64,000 nucleotides of DNA, from the NCBI GenBank assembly GCA_024741835.1, contig JAENRP010000127.1, positions 8,235-72,234 on the forward strand, in the 5' to 3' direction. Under the pieces are notes generated by a model, which did no database searches, was not told the DNA's origin, and saw nothing but the letters and a program-made list of their open reading frames with translations. This DNA is from Diplocarpon mali. Its lineage: Eukaryota > Ascomycota > Leotiomycetes > Helotiales > Drepanopezizaceae. Of the stretch, positions 1 through 11,214 are shown one piece after another. Position 1 is the stretch's first letter; the number at the start of each line of letters is the position of its first letter. The position numbers were made by a program, and so were the translations under genes.

Positions 1-285
1 CCCGCCACCCCCGCGAAGACCAACACCCCGCCCTACCTTACCCTCCCTGTACGCCCAGCTATCCCGCCGGCCACTCCCACGCGTCGAGCCGGGAAGCGCC
101 CTGCCGGAGCTGGCCTGATCTCACCTCTCCCCGGCCAGCAGCGTGAGGTCTCAACGGGCGGAAGCGCTCGCTTCACCCGTGGGAGACGAGGCGTCGAGCA
201 GCTCAGGGGAAGAGTCGCGGGCGAGAAGGGTGATGGAGAGCTGGGAGGTAGAACGAGTCTGGACACTGCTAGACTGGAAGGATAG
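1..285 (+). CDS. possible 3' end of a gene cut by the window edge
   Basis: One plus-strand frame is open from base 1 to a TAG at 283-285, giving about 94 codons with no start inside the window. The peptide is rich in Pro, Arg, Gly and Ala and has no motif I recognise. An open frame this long is not strong evidence in GC-rich DNA, and the opposite strand is also open here. It may be the C-terminus of a gene lying to the left, or chance. Confidence 0.25.
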   Translation, partial: PATPAKTNTPPYLTLPVRPAIPPATPTRRAGKRPAGAGLISPLPGQQREVSTGGSARFTRGRRGVEQLRGRVAGEKGDGELGGRTSLDTARLEG

Positions 286-1690
286 CATATCAAGTTCATA
301 GATTTAATTATGCACGAAGAACATACATACGACCATAGACTGAGGAGAATTGGGCATCCCGTCCGCTCTGCCATACACAAGCCTCAGATCGGCGGATTAG
401 TAGTTGGGTGGGTGACCACCAGCGAATACCCGCTGTTGTATGTTTTTGTGTCTGGTCTTTGCGCGGACCTCTCTGGTCTTTGGGGCTCTCTTCCCTCTCG
501 GCTCTGAGATCTTGGGTTATTCTTCAACGAACTAGCGTCCCCTTGTATCGCTTCAATGACCGCCCTTGGCTCGCTTCGAGAGGCGATTGTTACAACGTGG
601 GCGATGCAATCCTGGCAACAAAGCACAAGTGAAGCACCAGCACGGCTTGTCGGAGTACACAGCCAAGGGGGAAAGTGTTCTTTTGGCCCTGTGCATAACG
701 AACTTTCGGCAGCCGCTTGGCGAGGTTTGTAGACTGGTGCTTTCTAGCAGCCAGACCTGCGCAGCGGCATGCGTGGAGAACGTGCGTATCACGTACAGCA
801 TCCTCAGTCGCAAGCGTCGCTGTGAAGGGGAAGCATGTAGTGATTAGATGGCCATATTCGCGAGGACAAGTGCCCTGGCTCCGACGGGATTTCGTCGGGA
901 GCGGTATGTGCTTGAGCGGTATATGCTTGAGCGGCGATGGGAAGATATTATCGTTCGTGCAGACGAGTAGAGTATCTGGCCGTAGCCTTAGAGTCTAGTC
1001 TAGATGGCAATCAACGCATGATAGCTGAGGGATTACGAATCGGGTAGATGTCACGCGTCTAGGATGGCAAGTGAAGGCGTGTGCAGCGTGACGACGAGCG
1101 CGGCTCAAGTGGAGACTGCGATCTCTCCCGGCATGGGAGACGCAGAGGCTTCGATGAGGTGCCTGGGCCGACGGGCTGGCCTCACGCGAGTTTGTGGTTG
1201 CGAGGGACCTGGGCAACTGGACACTCATGCGGCTCGGCTTTGACATGCATGTTGCTCAAGGCCGATATCCCTCCCCTCGTCTACGACCAGCACCTCGTCC
1301 GAGCCGCGAGCACGTTCTCGTGGAGTATACGCTGTACTGGATACTCCCAGCTGCCATCGCTTAACCCTGAGGCTCAATACAGATCTCTCTCTCGCTCGTG
1401 CTGACAGTCTCTCGCCCGACCAGGGCCGGGCTCGTTTGGAGCAAGCCACCAACCCGGCACAACTGCAGCTTAAACCAGGACTCTCCCGCCCGTTAGTCGC
1501 ACCACACGACTCTGGTAAATCCTTGCCACTCGAGCTACGCACCTGACCAGGGATCCGCGGGTGGGAATAAACCATCGTCACAACGTCGAGCCTCTCAAGC
1601 TCGCGCGGATACTGCGTAAGCTGCTGGCTAGTTGCGTCCACTGATCTGGGAATCCTTGATCTCAGCAATAGGGGTCGCGGGCCCGCCATC
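286..1690. other. no supported gene
   Basis: I see only short overlapping reading frames on both strands, with no domain motif and no coherent exon series. The stretch precedes the aldolase relic and may contain its lost N-terminal part, but I could not align any of it to that family. Confidence 0.4.
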
Positions 1691-2090
1691 GGGAATCTAG
1701 ATGGCAGACGCTGCCGAGGCGGGCGCAGGCTACGTCCTGGTCCTCCCGCCGGCCTGCTTCGGCAAGGCGACGACGCCGGCGGTGGTCGAGAGGTTCTACG
1801 GCGATGTCGCGGCCAGGTCGACGTTGCCAGTCGTCGTCTGCAACTTCCCGACCGTTTGCAACGCGTCGATCTCGACTCGGTGCTCCTCACCAGGCTGGCC
1901 AAGAAGCACTCGAACATTGTCGGGGTCAAGTCGCGTGCCCAGGTCGGGAAGATCACGAGATTGTCGGCGGCCCTGCCCGTCGCAGATTTTGCGACCTTTT
2001 AGGGGCAGTCCGACTTCCTGATCCGAGGGCTGGCCGTTGGGTCTGCCGGGTGCATCGCGGCCATCGAAGCATCGCTCTGATCTCGCACAT
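1690..2090 (+). pseudogene. DapA/dihydrodipicolinate synthase-family aldolase relic
   Basis: A frame from 1701 reads ADAAEAGAGYVLVLPPACFG and then ARSTLPVVVCNFPTVCN, typical of the fungal DapA-like (4-hydroxy-2-oxoglutarate aldolase type) TIM barrel around its central strands. The family normally has a Tyr in the YNFP motif; here it is Cys (CNFP). Near 1861 the frame shifts by one base and continues as VDLDSVLLTRLAKKHSNIVG. An in-frame TAG at 1999-2001 then precedes GQSDFLIRGLAVGSAGCIAA, the conserved Gly-rich segment near the C-terminal half. The N-terminal third and the C-terminus are not recognisable. With a frameshift, a nonsense codon, a replaced catalytic Tyr and missing ends, this is a non-functional remnant. 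GC content is ordinary, so it decayed without obvious RIP. Confidence 0.75.
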
Positions 2091-3119
2091 CACGAAGGCC
2101 TCCGAGACGCCCCTCCTGTCGTCGCTGACACCTGAACATGTACGGTGCAGGTTTCGCGGACATGGTACTCTCTCAGCAGCTCTCGTCCGTGGGCCCAGCT
2201 GTACAGGGACATTCGCGACCCGGGGTCGCAACCGAACAAGCTTCTCCACTGAGAGGACCGAGAGGTTTCTGTCTCTCTGCCGGGGCGGAACGCGCAATTT
2301 CAAAAGAACAATATACCTCGTCGCGGGCCAGACAGGCGCCACGCAGGCGCGGCCGTGTAAGGGTGACTCGCGGTGGGTTCGCGAGGTGTAATATGCTTTC
2401 CCGCGGTGTTTTCCAGCCTGCGACGAAGTATATCGCAAGAAACAGAGCAAGAAACCGAGCAAGGTAGCACAGCGGAGAGTGACTGCATATCCCCAAGCAC
2501 CATAGCTGCAGAGCACCTCCCGTGCTTTAGAGAGCCTAAGCCAAGGAAGATGCAAGCGTCTTCCTGCGTCCGGGCTGGGCGATTCCTCTAGGAGACTTAG
2601 TATCCGGCTGTCTGGAGCATGTTTGCATTTCAGCTGTCTCAGAGACCTATTCCTGTGCGAGAAGCAACAGGTCATCGCCCTTTGATAGATCATCAGTGGT
2701 GCTTCAAGGCCAAATCAATCGTCGTGCAGAGAACTCAGTGTGGGGTTGGGACTGGCACACACGTAACTATATTCAGGTATGGGGAACCTCGGTCTCTGGG
2801 AGGCGAGAGATCCACACGCTCATATTGAGTAGAGCCACCCGTATTTACGGGATAGAGATCGAGTAGTCTCACGTCTCGGAAGTGATGTGACGGCTCTTTA
2901 GCCTATGAATCCGATGCGGCCTTCTTTTGCCGAGGAGCAAGAATGATCTAATGGTGAATCTTGGCAGAAGTCTGATAGCTAGCTAGCTTTCTGATGACCC
3001 ATTATCTGATCTGAAGTCTGAAGAGGTTCCTTACAGGTGTCAGTTTTGCCTATCAAAGGCGGATCAAGAATCAGCTGGCACATACCGCTCTGTGGCTCCC
3101 CACAGCCATATGTGAATGT
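2091..3119. other. no supported gene
   Basis: Between the aldolase relic and the AlaX gene I find only short frames with no motif and no convincing splice structure. The right part is downstream of the minus-strand AlaX stop codon and would hold its 3' untranslated region. Confidence 0.4.
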
Positions 3120-4163
3120 CTACGCCACTCGGTAGCTAACTCGGCTGACCCCTTTACTCCTCTTGATCTTCGTCACCTCAATCTTGCCCGCCTCGCCGCA
3201 ATGCGACACGTGGGTTCCTCCGCAAGGGTATGCACCCAAGCCCTCCATCTCTACCACCCGGCCGAGCGTTTCTCCCTACGTGACTCGTCAGGATATTTCC
3301 TTCTCTGGGCGACGTACCATATTCAGAGCCTTCCGCGGTCAGGATCGCACCGCAGAGCAGCAAGCGGACAACAAGATAGAGTCAAAAGAGCATACCTCGG
3401 GCAATTCGAAGCCTCCCTCCATCCCCATACACTCCTTCAGCAACCTCGCCAACGACCACCAGTGGATAAGTACCTTCCTCTCGCTCTCGACAAACTCGTC
3501 AGTCTTCGCCTGGATTTGCGCAAGGTGCTTCCCTTCAATCGCCCCCATAAACTCCACCGCCGCCGAGTCGGGGTAGTGCGATGCTTTGCTCTCTCTCAGC
3601 GGCGGCAACACCCCCTCGCGACACAGAGCATTAATCGCCAGCCCAAGGATGTGACCCGCGGTGTGGAGACGCGAGTACAGATCACGCTCCGAGGCGTCGA
3701 TCGATTGCTGGATCGCGCAGCCGGGGGTGAAGATCTGGCTCGGGGTGGCGGATGGAGGCTTGAAGCGCCCGAAGTGCAGGATGGCGCCTCCGGCTGCTGG
3801 ATGTCTCGCGGCGCGGACTTGGAAGACGACTTTGGGTTCCGAGGACGAGATGGTCCCGGTGTCACTGGGCTGGCCGCCTCCTTGGACGTAGAAGATCGTC
3901 TCGTCCGTTACCAGCGCGTAGTCCTCCTCGGTCGCGTTTTTGAGAAGTGCTCGATCGGGCTCGGGGAGTGAGGAAACGGGGGTTAGGGAGATCAGTTTGC
4001 TGGCGTGATGTCTGAGGTCTTGACGCAGCTATCAGGTGGATCAGTACTGACTGGGGATCAAGAATCCGAGTCCATGTTGTATGTAAGGCTTTGAGGCAAC
4101 GGAATTTGTATGATGTTCAGAAAAGTGGCTGACCTGATAGACGAGCTTGGTACGGGTTGCCAT
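3120..4163 (-). CDS. AlaX-type alanyl-tRNA editing protein
   Basis: Free-standing editing-domain homologue of alanyl-tRNA synthetase, expected to hydrolyse Ser-tRNA(Ala) or Gly-tRNA(Ala) in the cytosol. Model: exon 1 4134-4163 (MATRTKLVYQ), exon 2 3396-4028, last exon 3120-3275, about 272 residues. Visible signatures in order: VQGGGQPSDTG near residues 58-68, a zinc-site HxxxH in LHTAGH (His132 and His136), and PCGGTHVSHCGEAG near the C-terminus, supplying the remaining Cys/His ligands of the SAD fold. Introns begin GTCAGC and GTATGC and end in TAG. The last intron (3276-3395) could instead be two short introns flanking a 12-base exon at 3318-3329, which would add four residues. All key residues are present, so the gene looks functional. 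Confidence 0.88.
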
Positions 4164-4721
4164 CTTCCTTCGGACAGTTAGCTGCTTTCACTCGCCGAGG
4201 AGTCCTTTCGGCCCAATGTTTCTCGCTATCTATTACCAAGACTGTCTCTGGTTGGTACAAATCTGATTCGACAGGCTCCTCTTAGTGACGGAGTTTGAGG
4301 GGGAGTTTGAGTGGGAGTTTGGATGTGAGAAGTTGTAGTGAGGCCTCTACGGGCGGTGAGCGAAGAAGCCCCTTCAGGGATGGGCTAAGCAACGGCAGAA
4401 CCCCCATTCCTCATACACGTATTCTCAGAGGTTGGAGAAAATCCTTTCGCTGCTTAATGCGCATAAGACTCAGTCTCGATTACCTCCTCGCCCCCGTCCT
4501 ATGCCTCCGTTTTATAAATACAGCCATCTCTCCCTCTGTCCACTAACCCCGCTCAGTGCTCAGAGACATGGCGAGCATCATGGCGGGCTGACAACTACAC
4601 CTGTCGTGCCCGCTGCACAGACAGTTGGCCCTGTCCAATCCGTACTTCCGCATGGCCCATAGATAATCTGCGTCGCTACAGCGGTCGCGCTACTGCTCGT
4701 CGACGTGCGAATGCTGCTGAT

Positions 4722-6943
4722 TCAAGTAGATTTGCTACTAGAGATCGACTTGCTGCTCGACCTAGACGTGGTACTCGATGAGCTCTGCTTGGAACCGGTA
4801 ACCGGAGTCTCTGAACTAGAAGCGGAAGCTTCAAAAGTCTTAGCACTCAATCTGTTAGCCCACTTCACCAAAAGTTCACGAGCAGGCATACTTACCGACG
4901 TGCCCAAAGTAGACGTTTTGGTCGCTGTCCCCTTCCAATCCCCCAGATCGGTAAGCTTCGGCACGGTCGGGTCGTTATACACTCGTTGTTTGAAGGCCAG
5001 AGGATTATAACCATCGCTTTGAATGTAATCGCCATTCCAAGTCACAAAGTAGCTCCAATCTCCATGATAAACCTTCAGCACATCTGGGTCGGGAATGCTG
5101 CCTACCTCCGGCAACGTTACCAATTTCTTGTCCGTGCCGAGAGCGATCAGCTGCTGAGATTGAGAACTAACGGGCCCGTGGTCCCCAATGGCGGGGTACG
5201 AATCGTAGCCTAGGATGTCGACAACGTCGCCGCCGGGGTACCAAGATGGGCCCACAGAGTTCCAAGCCCAGATCAGATTACACAGTTTATGGTGATTGGT
5301 GGATCGGTCATACATAAGATGATAAAGGGTCTTGCAACTCTCGAGTTCGTAAGCACCCCCTGGGAAGAACCTGGATTCAGTATTTGCTGAAGCGGTCGTT
5401 CTCATGGGCGTCAAGGTCGACTCAAGAGAGGGAAAGAATATCAGAGGAACACAACGTGTCTCAAGTCTCCGGAAGCAACCTCGGAAGGGAAATAAAGGCT
5501 CGGAGAACACTCACACCAGAACCAGCCGCCATCAGCCTCATGCAGAAGGCCGTTAGCAGCTTGCAGCCGCAGCAGCTGCGTGGCAATGGCGTCCATGTCC
5601 GAGATCATAGGTGCGTGGTCTGTGCAGGCTGGGTCGGCGAGCACGGTGGTAAGATTGAAGGTCGAGCCGTAAGTGTAGAAGCCCTTCCACCACGGGGACT
5701 GTGTCGTTGTTTATCAGATGCGAGGGGGCGTTCCAGTGCCATTGGGAATGCGATCATGCCGTTCCGGGCAGAAAAGGCTACACCATCCTCGACTGCCGTG
5801 CTTGATGAGCCGAATTCCTAATGAATCTCAGTGCTGAACGGTCATGGTAGGGAAGGGGGCCTTCTACGCGAGTAGGACTGTACTCTATCATGTCTAGTCC
5901 GAGGATGGCAGGGGTCTTCCCGAGATTTGCCTCAATCCACGCGTCGCTTGGATCGTCTTGACCGGAGAAGATATCTTCAGTGCCATATCGAGACAGCAGT
6001 TTGCTGAACAGAGATTGCGTGACCGGAAGCACACTGGGGATAAATAATGAGCTGATGACTGCGTGTGGTGCCGGGCCTGGTGATGGAACAACGACAATGT
6101 AGTCAATGGAGTACCATCCCCTATACTACTCAACAGTGGTTCAGAAGCAGGAGAGAGTGCGCACCAATTAGTGAACGCGATCGTATTGTTTCCAGCATTG
6201 AGCAACACCTGACCAGCCGTAGCATTAGTCCATGGATTCGCAGCTAGGTTCGTATCAACAAACACAACCGAGGCAGCTCCACCACCGTTCAGCGACATGC
6301 TTGTTTGCTTGGCACCATTGGGCGAAGAATATCCCACGACCACATCGTATACTGCATAGTTCTTGCTGTACATGCTGATCGTAACACTATCGGCAGCACC
6401 ATCAAAGCCCTCCACATAGCCCGTTCCAGAATACCCGGCGGTCGTATCCCCCACAGTGATGCCGTTGAAAGTGCCGTCTTCGGCTTCAGCTCTGGCACCG
6501 ATTGTCACGTCCACGACAGTGATAGGCTTCGGAGGGGTGGGCAGGACACTAATCGAGTCGATGAGATACCAGCCCCAGTCGTTGGCCAAGCTGATAGTAT
6601 TGCTGGCCGCCAATGCGAAGCGGCCAGCTTGTGATGTTGCCCAGGTACTCGTTGTAACATTAGCTAGAAATACTTCGGACAGCACGCCATTGACCGTCAT
6701 CGTCGTGTACTTATCTCTATCCGGGGCACTATAAACCGCGGTAATGTCATAGCCTCCAGCAACCAGCCCGCTCACGGTGAAGCTGATGGTACCACCAGTG
6801 ACAGAGAAGCCCGCGACATATCCGGTTCCGCTGTATCCAGCAACATCGCTAGCGGTAAAGACACCGCCAGTAAAAGCTGAGTCCTCGGCCTCGTAGACGG
6901 TTGCAATGACAAGAGATGCCGCGGTCAGGAGAAGGAGACGCAT
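4722..6943 (-). CDS. secreted GH26 beta-mannanase with two CBM35 modules, apparently frameshifted
   Basis: Predicted secreted endo-beta-1,4-mannanase acting on plant mannans. Exons: 6165-6943, 5868-6120, 5515-5817, 4722-5359. A short hydrophobic signal peptide is followed by two CBM35-like modules (about residues 16-135 and 145-265), each beginning EAED and carrying a GYSGTGYV motif. The GH26 barrel follows: LGLDMIEYSPTR, LLHEADGGWFWWG (acid/base Glu), CNLIWAWNSV, and VTLPEVGS (nucleophile Glu). The protein ends in a Ser/Thr/Lys-rich tail. Exon 3 cannot be read in one frame: family-like segments AVEDGVAFSARNGMIAF, WHWNAPSHLINN and WWKGFYTYGSTFN lie in three successive frames, implying one extra base near 5744-5746 and another near 5694-5708. 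No GT..AG intron explains this. Either the gene is a young pseudogene or the sequence has two errors. All other exons are intact. Confidence 0.8.
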
Positions 6944-7657
6944 GATGAGATGACCAGTTTGTGCGAACGACGAGACTCCTCATCCGAACTTATACACACC
7001 AGTTGAAGGCCTGAGAGCAATGGAGAGTCAAGCTCCGTCCCCGACTTGGAGAGAGGCGTCCGCTGAAACATTTTGATCCCCCAATGGCCACGGGATACGG
7101 CCAATCACACAATATATCGGATATATATGGTGGGGTGCTTCGGAAAACCAGACCGGAGCAGCCACTGCACTCGGACACTCGGCCCAGCTGGAATGAAGAG
7201 AAGGAGTGACGACAAGCAGTCCCGGGCATGTGAACTCGTTCAGTGTAGTAGAGACTTCTTGTCATGGGAGATGGACGAGAGAGAGGCAAGGAGCAGAAAG
7301 AAGGGGTTGATGCTTCAGGGAAAACTGGAATAGCCGGCAGAGAAGCCGCAGGAGAATGCAGGGCGGACAAGAGAGTAATTCATGGAGAATAACTTGCGCA
7401 GCTCTACGTCTGGACATAAAGGATATCTCGTGTCAAGGAAAGAATACTGAGCTGGCAACGGAAAACAAAGGACGGTGTCGTCTTCGAGAGTGAAAGCAAG
7501 CAGAGGTCGAGGATAAGGCAGTTGAGTTGAGCTTGGACCATATTTAAATCATGTGATACGGGCGTCTAATTGCCGTTGCGAACAATCTCCTCGGAGGGAC
7601 GAAAGTAACACCGACAACCTTCCAACTCCGACCAATCTCCCACCGCCATCATCTACC
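6944..7657. promoter_or_regulatory. divergent intergenic region between GH26 and SPC19
   Basis: The two genes are transcribed away from each other, so this 714-base gap must contain both promoters. Candidate TATA-like stretches are the AT-rich run ending near 7130 on the GH26 side and TATTTAAAT near 7543-7551 upstream of SPC19. No specific regulator site is claimed. Confidence 0.4.
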
Positions 7658-8286
7658 ATGTCCGCACAATCGCAGTCCCTCGGTTCCCTCTCCGCATCCG
7701 TTTCCTCTCTCCGGTCTTCTCTCTCCCTGCTCGACTCCTCCATCGCGATCCTCGACTCCGGCATCAGCGATTTTCCGCGCCTCAAGAAGGTTCTGAACAG
7801 CACTCGCGTTTGTCTCCCTCTGCGGCCTCTCCTTAGCCGACTCGTCCTCCCCCCCAACTAGCCCTCCAGCGAACCAGTTCTGACAACCACACCCAGCATT
7901 TTGAGCTCACCCCGCACAGCACCCTCCAATCCGCGCAGTCCAGCCTCGCATCGGAGCTCGCACCTGCCATCTCTACGCTCCTGACGCGTGCAGAAGTCTA
8001 CATCTCGAAGCTGGAGCGGAAACAGGACTCTCTGATCGCCCGGTCAGAGCTGCTGGAGGGACGGCTGGAGGGCGCGGGGAAGGGTGGGCGGGCGTTGCGG
8101 AAGCAGCGGAGCGTGGATCATCTCACTACGCGCGAGGCAGACGGAGGGAGCGGCCAGGAGGAGAGGGCATTGAGGTTGAAGGCGCTGAGGAGCAGGAAGG
8201 AGAGGTTGGGGTATGCGGTTGAGAGGTTGCAGTTGCAGAGTCAGCAGAGGCAAAGGCAGCTGAGGAAGAGTGTTGCTGCTACGTGA
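7658..8286 (+). CDS. SPC19: DASH/Dam1 complex subunit SPC19
   Basis: Subunit of the fungal DASH (Dam1) ring that couples kinetochores to spindle microtubules. Exons 7658-7807 and 7897-8286 encode 179 residues; the 89-base intron starts GTTTGT, ends CAG, and keeps the frame. The N-terminus has the family pattern of serine/leucine heptads followed by DFPRLKKVL, and the second exon starts HFELTPHSTLQSAQSSLASE, the characteristic SPC19 core. The rest is a charged coiled coil (TLLTRAEVYISKLERKQDSL onwards) ending in a Gln/Arg-rich tail. Length and order agree with filamentous-fungal SPC19. The start ATG has an A at -3. No defects are visible. Confidence 0.9.
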
Positions 8287-11214
8287 AGATCAGGGTTGGG
8301 ATGAGTCTAGAGCGGCCGGTTAGCGCGGGGGAGGTAGCCGTGCATGGAAGTGAAGAAGGGTGGGCGGAGGCTACGCAGTGTGAATTCTGGAGATGCTGCA
8401 GTCAAATCAGCTGGCCAGGCGCGGAACCGCAAGCGATGAGCGGGTACAGGAGGGAGATTTCCACCTCGCAGGAGGGGTACGTGTATCTTGATTCTCCGAC
8501 GCAGCAGATCTTCCTCCAGTCCGGTAGCTGCGTTGATATCCGAAGTAGCTGGAACTCGTTGGCCCACTCTGTAGGGAGCTGTCCTCGGCAGGGCGCCAGA
8601 AGAGTCCCGCGACGACTTCTGGATTTCCTACGACAGCGATCAGGGAGGGGAAGGTGGGGTGGACAGCGCACGCAGGCAAGGAGACCATGTCCATGGTGCA
8701 GTAGATGGCACGCACTGGGTTACGAGTAGCTTTCTATCGAAATATCCCGAGACGATTCATGGGCGGCGTGGGTGATTCCCCGGAGTCCCCTGACCCTTCT
8801 GATTCTCCGAAACCTCCCGATTCTCCCACCTCTCCCAACTCTCCCGATCCGCCGAGAACCCGGTTTCCAAGGCCCTCCTCGTCCCCCCGTATATGTCTGC
8901 AGTGCCCGGCTGCGCATCCGCCGCGGGGAGAGCGCGAGGAGCAAGAGCCCGCACGTCGTAGAGGACCAAGTCGTACGTGTGACAGCAGCGCGGCCCCTCG
9001 CACCCAGCCCCTATTTCGCCGGGGACGTTCGGGGTGATCCGTCAATCCCGCGGACTGCCGCGTGCTGTGTTTACATCCTCCGTGCTTGGCGAGAGATGGA
9101 TCGGGGAGAGGGTGGTGCTCGGGCCGGGCACAGGAGGTCTGGAATTATGAAGTACTCGCGGGGGAGAGCGGGCCGTGGGGTACGCCTCGCAGCCGGCCAC
9201 AGAGAGCAGAGGGGACGGGGGGTATGGAAAGGGGGTGGGTGCCGGCGCTCGCTTCCCCGGTGCTCGCTTCCCTCGGGTGCTGCGTCTGCGATCTTGGGAG
9301 CTGGGAGCCTCCCGGGATTCCTGGCAACCCACGATAGATGGGACTCAGAGAGGGATTCTTCTGGTTTCATCACCCTCCCGTCATATACTGGTGATGCTGA
9401 CTGAGCTGATGTGTTTGTCCGCTTCCCTGGGACCAGGCGATACAGCCCTCCTTTGGCTACCGTCTAATCTGACTCTCGAAGCAAGTCCCCGAGCGAAGAT
9501 CATCTGATGCAGAAACCAAAACCCCTGGTTGCTCATATACCTCGCGGCTCCCCCCCCCCCCCACTTGCACGGTGCCGGATCGCCGAGAGCTGCCTGCCTA
9601 GGTACCTGGACGTACACAACTTGGCAGGGGGGAGACGAGCAAGCAGCGCAAAACCTCCACGCCCGCGCCCGTAGCGGGAGAGTGTGGTGTTCCCATGTTG
9701 TATAAATGTGATGAAGCATATGCGACTCGTAGAGCGGAGATTCGAGGATTCGAGGGTCCCGGGGCAATCCCGCGTCGCAGATCCCAAGGCCCGCGTTCCA
9801 CGATTTGCGATCTTGAGAGGGGGCGCTCGCGGATCCTGGGTTCTTGTCTAGATGGATGGGCGCAGCTGGTACAGTAGATATCCGTCGATCTTTGCATCTT
9901 GGCCGTAGAACTGATTCGCCAGAGGGGATTCCCTTCCGGGGGTTTGGCTGTGCTCGGCGGGGAGAACTCGTACCGTCACAAGAACCCGTCTCGGCGCGTG
10001 GTATTCGTATGGCGAGTCGCCCTCCACGGCGTCTCTCCGGGCGCGCTTTGCATTGTGAGGTAAGATGCGTGCCGAGAGAGCTGCGCAGTCCGCCGTGGCG
10101 CTTCCCTGCCTCTGAGAGACGCGGCGGGCGAGGATTGCCGGGGCCAGGACCGTAGAATCCGAGCAGTCGTCAGCCGATGCCGTCGTCAACAGATGCCGTC
10201 GTCAATTAGTCCAGACGTCAATCAGTCCAGTCCAGTCCAGTCCTTCCCTCGCGCTTCGTCCGATCCAGCATGGATCTCTGCGACGCGCACTCTCGAGTCG
10301 AATATGCTCACGACGGCAATGGGAAGTATGTTCAAGATGCCACGGCCGAAGAGCTGGAATCCCCAGGTGTGTGCGCTTCTACCTCGACCGTCCGCGGAAA
10401 TCAGGGGCAGCAACGAAAGCTTCGCAAATCACCCCCGTCCATCTTCGGTGCAGGTTCTCCATCCCGAGTACTGGAGGACGGCTGCTTGGCATCACGTGCT
10501 ATCCGACTAATCGTGTCAGGTGGGGAGACCGCGCGTTGGGGGGATCTCCTAGCCCGATCTCGTGAGAAGTATCCTCGTCTTTTGCTCCTCGTCTTTCGCT
10601 CCCCCTTCCATGACCTCTTCCTCGTTCGTCTCCTCTGCTTGTCTTCTCCGATTGACTTATCTTGCTTGCTACAAAGGATCGAGAGAGATGATCGTGGACG
10701 TCGCATTGTGGTCCGAGTAACGTGTTGGCAGTAAGCGTCCCGGGCCCCCTCGTCCGCCGGGGGATGAACGAGGCCCACTATACCCAAGCAAGTGGAGGGG
10801 AGGTCCCGTAGAGCAAAACCTCACCTCCTTTCCGCGGCTCCACCGTGCTGGGCATCAATCGAAATGGAAGACAAACAGAGACTCCTGTGAGAGCGGTCGG
10901 TCGGCAGCCGGTGTCGATGAAAACATAAAAACCACTTTCTCCCGCGTTGGTCGCGCGGAATTTGGCTGGACCAACCCACCGAGACAAACAGCCCCCCTCC
11001 CCCCGCCCCCTGGATCAGATCAGATCAGATCAGCATCGAAAGCTCGCGGGACATCACTATCCCCCGTCCGACCAGAAAACTCTCCGCACGCGCAGAGGCA
11101 TCCGCATATCTCGTCGGCGCGTCCCACACACCTCCGTTCCAGATGGGCAATTGTGCGTCGGCAAGATCTCTCCCCTCCATCAGCCCAGAGCCCGAAGGCA
11201 AAACCCCCTTCGCC
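8287..11214. other. GC-rich interval without a supported gene
   Basis: Many overlapping frames exist on both strands because the DNA is GC-rich, but none shows a domain, a consistent intron series or a signal peptide. It contains a degenerate TCTCCC hexamer array near 8775-8860 (one frame reads repeated Asn/Asp-Ser-Pro), a run of 13 C at 9550-9562, and GATCA repeated four times at 11013-11032. The last several hundred bases probably carry the promoter of the spherulin-4-like gene. Confidence 0.4.
8775..8860. repeat. degenerate TCTCCC-type hexanucleotide array
   Basis: Repeated units such as tctcccgat, tctcccacc, tctcccaac and tctcccgat follow each other with single-base changes. The plus strand could encode a short (D/N)SP repeat, but no surrounding gene is supported. 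Confidence 0.6.

Noticed and set aside
1225..1956. 243-codon minus-strand frame over the aldolase relic
   Set aside because: Arg/Ser-rich shadow of GC-rich DNA; the plus strand carries the recognisable family motifs.
8283..11000. Numerous frames in GC-rich DNA
   Set aside because: Overlap one another on both strands with no motif or splice logic; expected by chance at this GC content.
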